Origin: Parietaria judaica
Taxonomy: Eukaryota; Streptophyta; Magnoliopsida; Rosales; Urticaceae
Reading direction: 5' to 3'
Assembly (NCBI GenBank): GCA_954871525.1
Contig: OX940863.1
Coordinates: 43,138,501-43,202,500, forward strand
Length of the DNA stretch: 64,000 bases
Both the position numbers and the translations under genes were made by a program. The stretch's first letter is position 1. Each line of letters begins with the position of its first letter. The notes beneath the pieces are model-generated. The model saw nothing but the letters and a program-made list of their open reading frames with translations. It was not told the origin of the DNA and searched no databases. This document shows, piece by piece, positions 49,865 through 61,800 of the stretch.

Positions 49865-52023
49865 TTTTTTTTGGAGCACGCATTAACTGTTGAAACTGGA
49901 CTTTAAGAGAGCTCCAAAAACTTTTAATTCCAAAACTAACCCAATTTATAATAATACCACCCTAAAGAAGGTCTATCAACTCAAATTTCATCAAGAACGC
50001 ATCGTATTTGCTCTCGTACGATAACCAATTTTTAACACTTTTCGGTAAAGATTTTAACCCGTTCACGGCTTCATATAGAAACTAGCAGATAGTGGTTCGC
50101 AATTTAGGAATTACAATAAGTTAATTTAATACAATTACTCATTATTAAGAATTTTTAAGTTCATTTTTTGTTTAAAATATATTTTAATTAGAGTTCTTTC
50201 GCGTAAAATGGGAAAACGACTCAGTTTGTTTTGGAGGACGCATTAATTGTTGAAACTAGATTTTAAGAGAGCTCGAAAAACTTTCAATGCCAAAACGAAC
50301 CCAATTAGAAATAATACCACCCTAAACAAGGTCTAGGAACTCAAATTTCATAAAGAACGCATTGTATTTGCTCTCGTACGATAACCAATTTTTAACACTT
50401 TTCGGTAAAGATTTTAACCCGTTCACGGCTTCATATAGAAACTAGCAGATAGTGCTTCGCAATTTAGGAATTACAATAAGTTAATTTAATACAATTACTC
50501 ATTATTAAGCATTTTTAAGTTCATTTTTTGTTTAAAATATCTTTTAATTAGAGTTCTTTCGCGTAAAATGGGAAAAAGACTCAGTTTTTTTTGGAGCACG
50601 CATTAATTGTTGAAACTGGATTTTAAGAGAGCTCCAAAAACTTTTAATTCCAAAACTAACCCAATTTATAATAATACCACCCTAAAGAAGGTCTAGCAAC
50701 TCAAATTTCATAAAGAACGCATCGTATTTGCTCTCGTACGATAACCAATTTTTAACACTTTTCGGTAAAGATTTTAACCCGTTCACGGCTTCATATAGAA
50801 ACTAGCAGATAGTGCTTCGCAATTTAGGAATTACTATAAGTTAATTTAATACAATTACTCATTATTAAGCATTTTTAAGTTCATTTTTTGTTTAAAATAT
50901 CTTTTAATTAGAGTTCTTTCGCGTAAAATGGGAAAAAGACTCAGTTTTTTTTGGAGCACGCATTAATTGTTGAAACTGGATTTTAAGAGAGCTCCAAAAA
51001 CTTTTAATTCCAAAACTAACCCAATTTATAATAATACCACCCTAAGGAAGGTCTACCAACTCAAATTTCATCAAGAACGCATCGTATTTGCTCTCGTACG
51101 ATAACCAAATTTTAACACTTTTTCGTAAAGATTTTAACCCGTTCACGGCTTCATATAGAAACTAGCAGATAGTGCTTCGCAATTTAGGAATTACAATTAG
51201 TTAATTTAATACAATTACTCATTATTAAGCATTTTTAAGTTCATTTTTTGTTTAAAATATATTTTAATTAGAGTTCTTTCGGGTAAAATGGGAAAAAGAC
51301 TCAGTTTTTTTTTGAGGACGCATTAATTGTTGAAACTAGATTTTAAGAGAGCTCAAAAAACTTTCAATGCCAAAACTAACCCAATTCATAATAATACCAC
51401 CCTAAACAAGGTCTAGGAACTCAAATTTCATAAAGAACGCATCGTATTTGCTCTCGTACGATAACCAATTTTTAACACTTTTCGGTAAAGATTTTAACCC
51501 GTTCACGGCTTCATATAGAAACTAGCAGATAGTGCTTCGCAATTTAGGAATTACAATAGGTTAATTTAATACAATTACTCATTATTAAGAATTTTTAAGT
51601 TCATTTTTTGTTTAAAATATCTTTTAATTAGAGTTCTTTCGCGTAAAATGGGAAAAAGACTCAGTTTTTTTTGGAGGACGCATTAATTGTTGAAACTAGA
51701 TTTTAAGAGAGCTCAAAAAACTTTCAATGCCAAAACTAACCCAATTCATAATAATACCACCCTAAAGAAGGTCTAGCAACTCAAATTTCATCAAGAACGC
51801 ATCGTATTTGCTCTCGTACGATAACCAATTTTTAACACTTTTCGGTAAAGATTTTAACCCGTTCACGGCTTCATATAGAAACTAGCAGATAGTGCTTCGC
51901 AATTTAGGAATTACAATAAGTTAATTTAATACAATTACTCATTATTAAGCATTTTTAAGTTCATTTGTTGTTTAAATATCGGTTAATTAGGGTTCTTTCT
52001 CGGAAAATGGGAAAAAGACTCAG
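49865..52023 (+). repeat. Higher-order unit 21: hexamer, D-closed
   Basis: Monomers start at 49865 A (TTAACTGTTG, ACTGGACTTTAAG), 50225 B (CCAATTAGAAATAAT, CAAAACGAACCC), 50585 A, 50945 A (CCCTAAGGAAGG, TTACAATTAGTT), 51305 B (nine or more T then GAGGACGC) and 51665 D with a B head. The 49865 and 50225 markers recur at 53813 and 54173, and the middle resembles unit 19. Confidence 0.88.
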
Positions 52024-53812
52024 TTTTTTTTGGAGCACGCATTAATTTTTGAAACTGGATTTTAAGAGAGCTCCAAAAACTTTTAATTCCAAAACTTACC
52101 CAATTTATAATAATACCACCCTAAAGAAGGTCTATCAACTCAAATTTCATTAAGAACGCATCGTATTTGCTCTCGTACGATAACCAATTTTTAACACTTT
52201 TTGGTAAAGATTTTAACCCGTTCACGGCTTCATATAGAAACTAGCAGATAGTGGTTCGCAATTTAGGAATTACAATAAGTTAATTTAATACAATTACTCA
52301 TTATTAAGCATTTTTAAGTTCATTTTTTGTTTAAAATATATTTTAATTAGAGTTCTTTCGCGTAAAATGGGAAAAAGACTCAGTTTGTTTTGGAGGACGC
52401 ATTAATTGTTGAAACTAGATTTTAAGAGAGCTCGAAAAACTTTCAATGCCAAAACTAACCCAATTCATAATAATACCACCCTAAACAAGGTCTAGGAACT
52501 CAAATTTCATAAAGAACGCATTGTATTTGCTCTCGTACGATAACCAATTTTTAACACTTTTCGGTAAAGATTTTAACCCGTTCACGGCTTCATATAGAAA
52601 CTAGCAGATAGTGCTTCGCAATTTAGGAATTACTATAAGTTAATTTAATACAATTACTCATTTTTAAGTTCATTTTTTGTTTAAAATATCTTTTAATTAG
52701 AGTTCTTTCGCGTAAAATGGGAAAAAGACTCAGTTTTTTTTGGAGCACGCATTAATTGTTGAAACTGGATTTTAAGAGAGCTCCAAAAACTTTTAATTCC
52801 AAAACTAACCCAATTTATAATAATACCACCCTAAATAAGGTCTACCAACTCAAATTTCATCAAGAACGCATCGTATTTGCTCTCGTACGATAACCAAATT
52901 TTAACACTTTTTGGTAAAGATTTTAACCCGTTCACGGCTTCATATAGAAACTAGCAGATAGTGCTTCGCAATTTAGGAATTACAATAAGTTAATTTAATA
53001 CAATTACTCATTATTAAGCATTTTTAAGTTCATTTTTTGTTTAAAATATATTTTAATTAGAGTTCTTTCGGGTAAAATGGGAAAAAGACTCAGTTTTTTT
53101 TGGAGGACGCATTAATTGTTGAAACTAGATTTTAAGAGAGCTCAAAAAACTTTCAATGCCAAAACTAACCCAATTCATAATAATACCACCCTAAACAAGG
53201 TCTAGGAACTCAAATTTCATAAAGAACGCATCGTATTTGCTCTCGTACGATAACCAATTTTTAACACTTTTCGGTAAAGATTTTAACCCGTTCACGGCTT
53301 CATATAGAAACTAGCAGATAGTGCTTCGCAATTTAGGAATTACAATAAGTTAATTTAATACAATTACTCATTATTAAGAATTTTTAAGTTCATTTTTTGT
53401 TTAAAATATCTTTTAATTAGAGTTCTTTCGCGTAAAATGGGAAAAAGACTCAGTTTTTTTTGGAGCACGCATTAATTGTTGAAACTGGATTTTAAGAGAG
53501 CTCCAAAAACTTTTAATTCCAAAACTAACCCAATTTATAATAATACCACCCTAAAGAAGGTCTAGCAACTCAAATTTCATCAAGAACGCATCGTATTTGC
53601 TCTCGTACGATAACCAATTTTTAACACTTTTCGGTAAAGATTTTAACCCGTTCACGGCTTCATATAGAAACTAGGAGATAGTGCTTCGCAATTTAGGAAT
53701 TACAATAAGTTAATTTAATACAATTACTCATTATTAAGCATTTTTAAGTTCATTTGTTGTTTAAATATCGGTTAATTAGGGTTCTTTCTCGGAAAATGGG
53801 AAAAAGACTCAG
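52024..53812 (+). repeat. Higher-order unit 22: pentamer, D-closed
   Basis: Monomers start at 52024 A (TTAATTTTTGAAAC, AAACTTACCC), 52384 B (350 bp, the same 10-bp deletion as 48076), 52734 A (CTAAATAAGG), 53094 B and 53454 D with an A head (ACTAGGAGATAG). It matches unit 20 minus the A monomer equivalent to 49146. The last D monomer in the window. Length 1789 bp. Confidence 0.88.
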
Positions 53813-55972
53813 TTTTTTTTGGAGCACGCATTAACTGTTGAAACTGGACTTTAAGAGAGCTCCAAAAACTTTTAATTCCAAAACTAACCCAATTTATAAT
53901 AATACCACCCTAAAGAAGGTCTATCAACTCAAATTTCATCAAGAACGCATCGTATTTCCTCTCGTACGATAACCAATTTTTAACACTTTTCGGTAAAGAT
54001 TTTAACCCGTTCACGGCTTCATATAGAAACTAGCAGATAGTGGTTCGCAATTTAGGAATTACAATAAGTTAATTTAATACAATTACTCATTATTAAGAAT
54101 TTTTAAGTTCATTTTTTGTTTAAAATATATTTTAATTAGAGTTCTTTCGCGTAAAATGGGAAAAAGACTCAGTTTGTTTTGGAGGACGCATTAATTGTTG
54201 AAACTAGATTTTAAGAGAGCTCGAAAAACTTTCAATGCCAAAACTAACCCAATTAGAAATAATACCACCCTAAACAAGGTCTAGGAACTCAAATTTCATA
54301 AAGAACGCATTGTATTTGCTCTCGTACGATAACCAATTTTTAACACTTTTCGGTAAAGATTTTAACCCGTTCACGGCTTCATATAGAAACTAGCAGATAG
54401 TGCTTCGCAATTTAGGAATTACAATAAGTTAATTTAATACAATTACTCATTATTAAGCATTTTTAAGTTCATTTTTTGTTTAAAATATCTTTTAATTAGA
54501 GTTCTTTCGCGTAAAATGGGAAAAAGACTCAATTTTTTTTGGAGCACGCATTAATTGTTGAAACTGGATTTTAAGAGAGCTCCAAAAACTTTTAATTCCA
54601 AAACTAACCCAATTTATAATAATACCACCCTAAAGAAGGTCTAGCAACTCAAATTTCATCAAGAACGCATCGTATTTGCTCTCGTACGATAACCAAATTT
54701 TAACACTTTTTGGTAAAGATTTTAACCCGTTCACGGCTTCATATAGAAACTAGCAGATAGTGCTTCGCAATTTAGGAATTACAATAAGTTAATTTAATAC
54801 AATTACTCATTATTAAGCATTTTTAAGTTCATTTTTTGTTTAAAATATATTTTAGTTAGAGTTCTTTCGGGTAAAATGGGAAAAAGACTCAGTTTTTTTT
54901 GGAGGACGCATTAATTGTTGAAACTAGATTTTAAGAGAGCTCGAAAAACTTTCAATGCCAAAACTAACCCAATTCATAATAATACCACCCTAAACAAGGT
55001 CTAGGAACTCAAATTTCATAAAGAACGCATTGTATTTGCTCTCGTACGATAACCAATTTTTAACACTTTTCGGTAAAGATTTTAACCCGTTCACGGCTTC
55101 ATATAGAAACTAGCAGATAGTGCTTCGCAATTTAGGAATTACAATAAGTTAATTTAATACAATTACTCATTATTAAGCATTTTTAACTTCATTTTTTGTT
55201 TAAAATATCTTTTAATTAGAGTTCTTTCGCGTAAAATTGGAAAAAGACTCAGTTTTTTTTGGAGCACGCATTAATTGTTGAAACTGGATTTTAAGAGAGC
55301 TCCAAAAACTTTTAATTCCAAAACTAACCCAATTTATAATAATACCACCCTAAAGAAGGTCTAGCAACTCAAATTTCATCAAGAACGCATCGTATTTGCT
55401 CTCGTACGATAACCAAATTTTAACACTTTTTGGTAAAGATTTTAACCCGTTCACGGCTTCATATAGAAACTAGCAGATAGTGCTTCGCAATTTAGGAATT
55501 ACAATAAGTTAATTTAATACAATTACTCATTATTAAGCATTTTTAAGTTCATTTTTTGTTTAAAATATATTTTAGTTAGAGTTCTTTCGGGTAAAATGGG
55601 AAAAAGACTCAGTTTTTTTTGGAGGACGCATTAATTGTTGAAACTAGATTTTAAGAGAGCTCGAAAAACTTTCAATGCCAAAACTAACCCAATTCATAAT
55701 AATACCACCCTAAACAAGGTCTAGCAACTTAAATTTCATAAAGAACGCATCGTATTTGCTCTCGTACGATAACCAATTTTTAACACTTTTCGGTAAAGAT
55801 TTTAACCCGTTCACGGCTTCATATAGAAACTAGCAGATAGTGCTTCGCAATTTAGGAATTACAATAAGTTAATTTAATACAATTACTCATTATTAAGCAT
55901 TTTTAAGTTCATTTTTTGTTTAAAATATCTTTTAATTAGAGTTCTTTCGCGTAAAATGGGAAAAAGACTCAG

Positions 55973-58852
55973 TTTTTTTTGGAGCACGCATTAATTGTTG
56001 AAACTGGATTTTAAGAGAGCTCCAAAAACTTTTAATTCCAAAACTAACCCAATTTATAATAATACCACCCTAAAGAAGGTCTACCAACTCAAATTTCATC
56101 AAGAACGCATCGTATTTGCTCTCGTACGATAACCAAATTTTAACACTTTTTGGTAAAGATTTTAACCCGTTCACGGCTTCATATAGAAACTAGCAGATAG
56201 TGCTTCGAAATTTAGGAATTACAATAAGTTAATTTAATACAATTACTCATTATTAAGCATTTTTAAGTTCATTTTTTGTTTAAAATATATTTTAGTTAGA
56301 GTTCTTTCGGGTAAAATGGGAAAAAGACTCAGTTTTTTTTGGAGGACGCATTAATTGTTGAAACTAGATTTTAAGAGAGCTCGAAAAACTTTCAATGCCA
56401 AAACTAACCCAATTCATAATAATACCACCCTAAACAAGGTCTAGCAACTCAAATTTCATAAAGAACGCATCGTATTTGCTCTCGTACGATAACCAATTTT
56501 TAACACTTTTCGGTAAAGATTTTAACTCGTTCACGGCTTCATATAGAAACTAGCAGATAGTGCTTCGCAATTTAGGAATTACAATAAGTTAATTTAATAC
56601 AATTACTCATTATTAAGCATTTTTAAGTTCATTTTTTGTTTAAAATATCTTTTAATTAGAGTTCTTTCGCGTAAAATGGGAAAAAGACTCAGTTTTTTTT
56701 GGAGCACGCATTAATTATTGAAACTGGATTTTAAGAGAGCTCCAAAAACTTTTAATTCCAAAACTAACCCAATTTATAATAATACCACCCTAAAGAAGGT
56801 CTACCAACTCAAATTTCATCAAGAACGCATCGTATTTGCTCTCGTACGATAACCAAATTTTAACACTTTTTGGTAAAGATTTTAACCCGTTCACGGCTTC
56901 ATATAGAAACTAGCAGATAGTGCTTCGCAATTTAGGAATTACAATAAGTTAATTTAATACAATTACTCATTATTAAGCAATTTTAAGTTCATTTTTTGTT
57001 TAAAATATATTTTAATTAGAGTTCTTTCGGGTAAAATGGGAAAAAGACTCAGTTTTTTTTGGAGGACGCATTAATTGTTGAAACTAGATTTTAAGAGAGC
57101 TCAAAAAACTTTCAATGCCAAAACTAACCCAATTCATAATAATACCACCCTAAACAAGGTCTAGGAAATCAAATTTCATAAAGAACGCATCGTATTTGCT
57201 CTCGTACGATAACCAATTTTTAACACTTTTCGGTAAAGATTTTAACCCGTTCACGGCTTCATATAGAAACTAGCAGATAGTGCTTCGCAATTTAGGAATT
57301 ACAATAAGTTAATTTAATACAATTACTCATTATTAAGCATTTTTAAGTTCATTTTTTGTTTAAAATATCTTTTAATTAGAGTTCTTTCGCGTAAAATGGG
57401 AAAAAGACTCAGTTTTTTTTGGAGCACGCATTAATTGTTGAAACTGGATTTTAAGAGAGCTCCAAAAACTTTTAATTCCAAAACTAACCCAATTTATAAT
57501 AATACCACCCTAAAGAAGGTCTACCAACTCAAATTTCATCAAGAACGCATCGTATTTGCTCTCGTACGATAACCAAATTTTAACACTTTTTGGTAAAGAT
57601 TTTAACCCGTTCACGGCTTCATATAGAAACTAGCAGATAGTGCTTCGAAATTTAGGAATTACAATAAGTTAATTTAATACAATTACTCATTATTAAGCAT
57701 TTTTAAGTTCATTTTTTGTTTAAAATATATTTTAGTTAGAGTTCTTTCGGGTAAAATGGGAAAAAGACTCAGTTTTTTTTGGAGGACGCATTAATTGTTG
57801 AAACTAGATTTTAAGAGAGCTCGAAAAACTTTCAATGCCAAAACTAACCCAATTAATAATAATACCACCCTAAACAAGGTCTAGCAACTCAAATTTCATA
57901 AAGAACGCATCGTATTTGCTCTCGTACGATAACCAATTTTTAACACTTTTCGGTAAAGATTTTAACTCGTTCACGGCTTCATATAGAAACTAGCAGATAG
58001 TGCTTCGCAATTTAGGAATTACAATAAGTTAATTTAATACAATTACTCATTATTAAGCATTTTTAAGTTCATTTTTTGTTTAAAATATCTTTTAATTAGA
58101 GTTCTTTCGCGTAAAATGGGAAAAAGACTCAGTTTTTTTTGGAGCACGCATTAATTATTGAAACTGGATTTTAAGAGAGCTCCAAAAACTTTTAATTCCA
58201 AAACTAACCCAATTTATAATAATACCACCCTAAAGAAGGTCTACCAACTCAAATTTCATCAAGAACGCATCGTATTTGCTCTCGTACGATAACCAAATTT
58301 TAACACTTTTTGGTAAAGATTTTAACCCGTTCACGGCTTCATATAGAAACTAGCAGATAGTGCTTCGCAATTTAGGAATTACAATAAGTTAATTTAATAC
58401 AATTACTCATTATTAAGCAATTTTAAGTTCATTTTTTGTTTAAAATATATTTTAATTAGAGTTCTTTCGGGTAAAATGGGAAAAAGACTCAGTTTTTTTT
58501 GGAGGACGCATTAATTGTTGAAACTAGATTTTAAGAGAGCTCAAAAAACTTTCAATGCCAAAACTAACCCAATTCATAATAATACCACCCTAAACAAGGT
58601 CTAGGAAATCAAATTTCATAAAGAACGCATCGTATTTGCTCTCGTACGATAACCAATTTTTAACACTTTTCGGTAAAGATTTTAACCCGTTCACGGCTTC
58701 ATATAGAAACTAGCAGATAGTGCTTCGCAGTTTAGGAATTACAATAAGTTACTTTAATACAATTACTCATTATTAAGCATTTTTAAGTTCATTTTTTGTT
58801 TAAAATATCTTTTAATTAAAGTTCTTTCGCGTAAAATGGGAAAAAGACTAAG
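55973..58852 (+). repeat. Tandem 1440-bp tetramers
   Basis: Blocks 55973-57412 and 57413-58852 have the same four monomers in order: A with GTGCTTCGAAATTT; B with CTAGCAACTC and TTTTAACTCGTTC; A with TTAATTATTG and AAGCAATTTTAAG; B with GCTCAAAAAAC and CTAGGAAATC. The few differences by eye include CAATTAATAATAAT at 57853 and, near the end of the second copy, TTCGCAGTTTAGG, GTTACTTTAATAC and TTAATTAAAG. Confidence 0.88.
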
Positions 58853-61800
58853 TTTTTTTTTGGAGCACGCATTAATTGTTGAAACTGGATTTTAAGAGAG
58901 CTCCAAAAACTTTTAATTCCAAAACTAACCCAATTTATAATAATACCACCCTAAAGAAGGTCTAGCAACTCAAATTTCATCAAGAACGCATCGTATTTGC
59001 TCTCGTACGATAACCAAATTTTAACACTTTTTGGTAAAGATTTTAACCCGTTCACGGCTTCATATAGAAACTAGCAGATAGTGCTTCGCAATTTAGGAAT
59101 TACAATAAGTTAATTTAATACAATTACTCATTATTAAGCATTTTTAAGTTCATTTTTTGTTTAAAATATATTTTAGTTAGAGTTCTTTCGGGTAAAATGG
59201 GAAAAAGACTCAGTTTTTTTTGGAGGACGCATTAATTGTTGAAACTAGATTTTAAGAGAGCTCGAAAAACTTTCAATGCCAAAACTAACCCAATTCATAA
59301 TAATACCACCCTAAACAAGGTCTAGGAACTCAAATTTCATAAAGAACGCATTGTATTTGCTCTCGTACGATAACCAATTTTTAACACTTTTCGGTAAAGA
59401 TTTTAACCCGTTCACGGCTTCATATAGAAACTAGGAGATAGTGCTTCGCAATTTAGGAATTACAATAAGTTAATTTAATAAAATTACTCATTATTAAGCA
59501 TTTTTAAGTTCATTTTTTGTTTAAAATATCTTTTAATTAGAGTTCTTTCGCGTAAAATGGGAAAAAGACTCAGTTTTTTTTGGAGCACGCATTAATTGTT
59601 GAAACTGGATTTTAAGAGAGCTCCAAAAACTTTTAATTCCAAAACTAACCCAATTTATAATAATACCACCCTAAAGAAGGTCTAGCAACTCAAATTTCAT
59701 CAAGAACGCATCGTATTTGCTCTCGTACGATAACCAAATTTTAACACTTTTTGGTAAAGATTTTAACCCGTTCACGGCTTCATATAGAAACTAGCAGATA
59801 GTGCTTCGCAATTTAGGAATTACAATAAGTTAATTTAATACAATTACTCATTATTAAGCATTTTTAAGTTCATTTTTTGTTTAAAATATATTTTAGTTAG
59901 AGTTCTTTCGGGTAAAATGGGAAAAAGACTCAGTTTTTTTTGGAGGACGCATTAATTGTTGAAACTAGATTTTAAGAGAGCTCGAAAAACTTTCAATGCC
60001 AAAACTAACCCAATTCATAATAATACCACCCTAAACAAGGTCTAGCAACTCAAATTTCATAAATAACGCATCGTATTTGCTCTCGTACGATAACCAATTT
60101 TTAACACTTTTCGGTAAAGATTTTAACCCGTTCACGGCTTCATATAGAAACTAGCAGATAGTGCTTCGCAATTTAGGAATTACAATAAGTTAATTTAATA
60201 CAATTACTCATTATTAAGCATTTTTAAGTTCATTTTTTGTTTAAAATATCTTTTAATTAGAGTTCTTTCGCGTAAAATGGGAAAAAGACTCAGTTTTTTT
60301 TGGAGCACGCATTAATTGTTGAAACTGGATTTTAAGAGAGCTCCAAAAACTTTTAATTCCAAAACTAACCCAATTTATAATAATACCACCCTAAAGAAGG
60401 TCTACCAACTCAAATTTCTTCAAGAACGCATCGTATTTGCTCCCGTACGATAACCAAATTTTAACACTTTTTGGTAAAGATTTTAACCCGTTCACGGCTT
60501 CATATAGAAACTAGCAGATAGTGCTTCGAAATTTAGGAATTACAATAAGTTAATTTAATACAATTACTCATTATTAAGCATTTTTAAGTTCATTTTTTGT
60601 TTAAAATATATTTTAGTTAGAGTTCTTTCGGGTAAAATGGGAAAAAGACTCAGTTTTTTTTTGGAGGACGCATTAATTGTTGAAACTAGATTTTAAGAGA
60701 GCTCGAAAAACTTTCAATGCCAAAACTAACCCAATTCATAATAATACCACCCTAAACAAGGTCTAGCAACTCAAATTTCATAAAGAACGCATCGTATTTG
60801 CTCTCGTACGATAACCAATTTTTAACACTTTTCGGTAAAGATTTTAACTCGTTCACGGCTTCATATAGAAACTAGCAGATAGTGCTTCGCAATTTAGGAA
60901 TTACAATAAGTTAATTTAATACAATTACTCATTATTAAGCATTTTTAAGTTCATTTTTTGTTTAAAATATCTTTTAATTAGAGTTCTTTCGCGTAAAATG
61001 GGAAAAAGACTCAGTTTTTTTTGGAGCACGCATTAATTGTTGAAACTGGATTTTAAGAGAGCTCCAAAAACTTTTAATTCCAAAACTAACCCAATTTATA
61101 ATAATACCACCCTAAAGAAGGTCTACCAACTCAAATTTCATAAAGAACGCATCGTATTTGCTCTCGTACGATAACCAATTTTTAACACTTTTCGGTAAAG
61201 ATTTTAACTCGTTCACGGCTTCATATAGAAACTAGCAGATAGTGCTTCGCAATTTAGGAATTACAATAAGTTAATTTAATACAATTACTCATTATTAAGC
61301 ATTTTTAAGTTCATTTTTTGTTTAAAATATCTTTTAATTAGAGTTCTTTCGCGTAAAATGGGAAAAAGACTCAGTTTTTTTTGGAGCACGCATTAATTGT
61401 TGAAACTGGATTTTAAGAGAGCTCCAAAAACTTTTAATTCCAAAACTAACCCAATTTATAATAATACCACCCTAAAGAAGGTCTAGCAACTCAAATTTCA
61501 TCAAGAACGCATCGTATTTGCTCTCGTACGATAACCAAATTTTAACACTTTTTGGTAAAGATTTTAACCCGTTCACGGCTTCATATAGAAACTAGCAGAT
61601 AGTGCTTCGCAATTTAGGAATTACAATAAGTTAATTTAATACAATTACTCATTATTAAGCATTTTTAAGTTCATTTTTTGTTTAAAATATCTTTTAATTA
61701 AAGTTCTTTCGCGTAAAATGGGAAAAAGACTAAGTTTTTTTTTGGAGCACGCATTAATTGTTGAAACTGGATTTTAAGAGAGCTCCAAAAACTTTTAATT

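Larger units (their letters stand above)
45197..53812 (+). repeat. Two-unit superperiod (units 19+20 and 21+22)
   Basis: Units 19 and 21 share CCCTAAGGAAGG, TTACAATTAGTT and an altered T-tract before GGACGC in the same order. Units 20 and 22 share TTAATTTTTGAAAC, AAACTTACCC and the 10-bp deletion. The pair 45197-49864 (4668 bp) is thus followed by a related pair 49865-53812 (3948 bp), and unit 23 opens with the markers of unit 21. This is a third level of periodicity above monomer and multimer. Confidence 0.78.
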
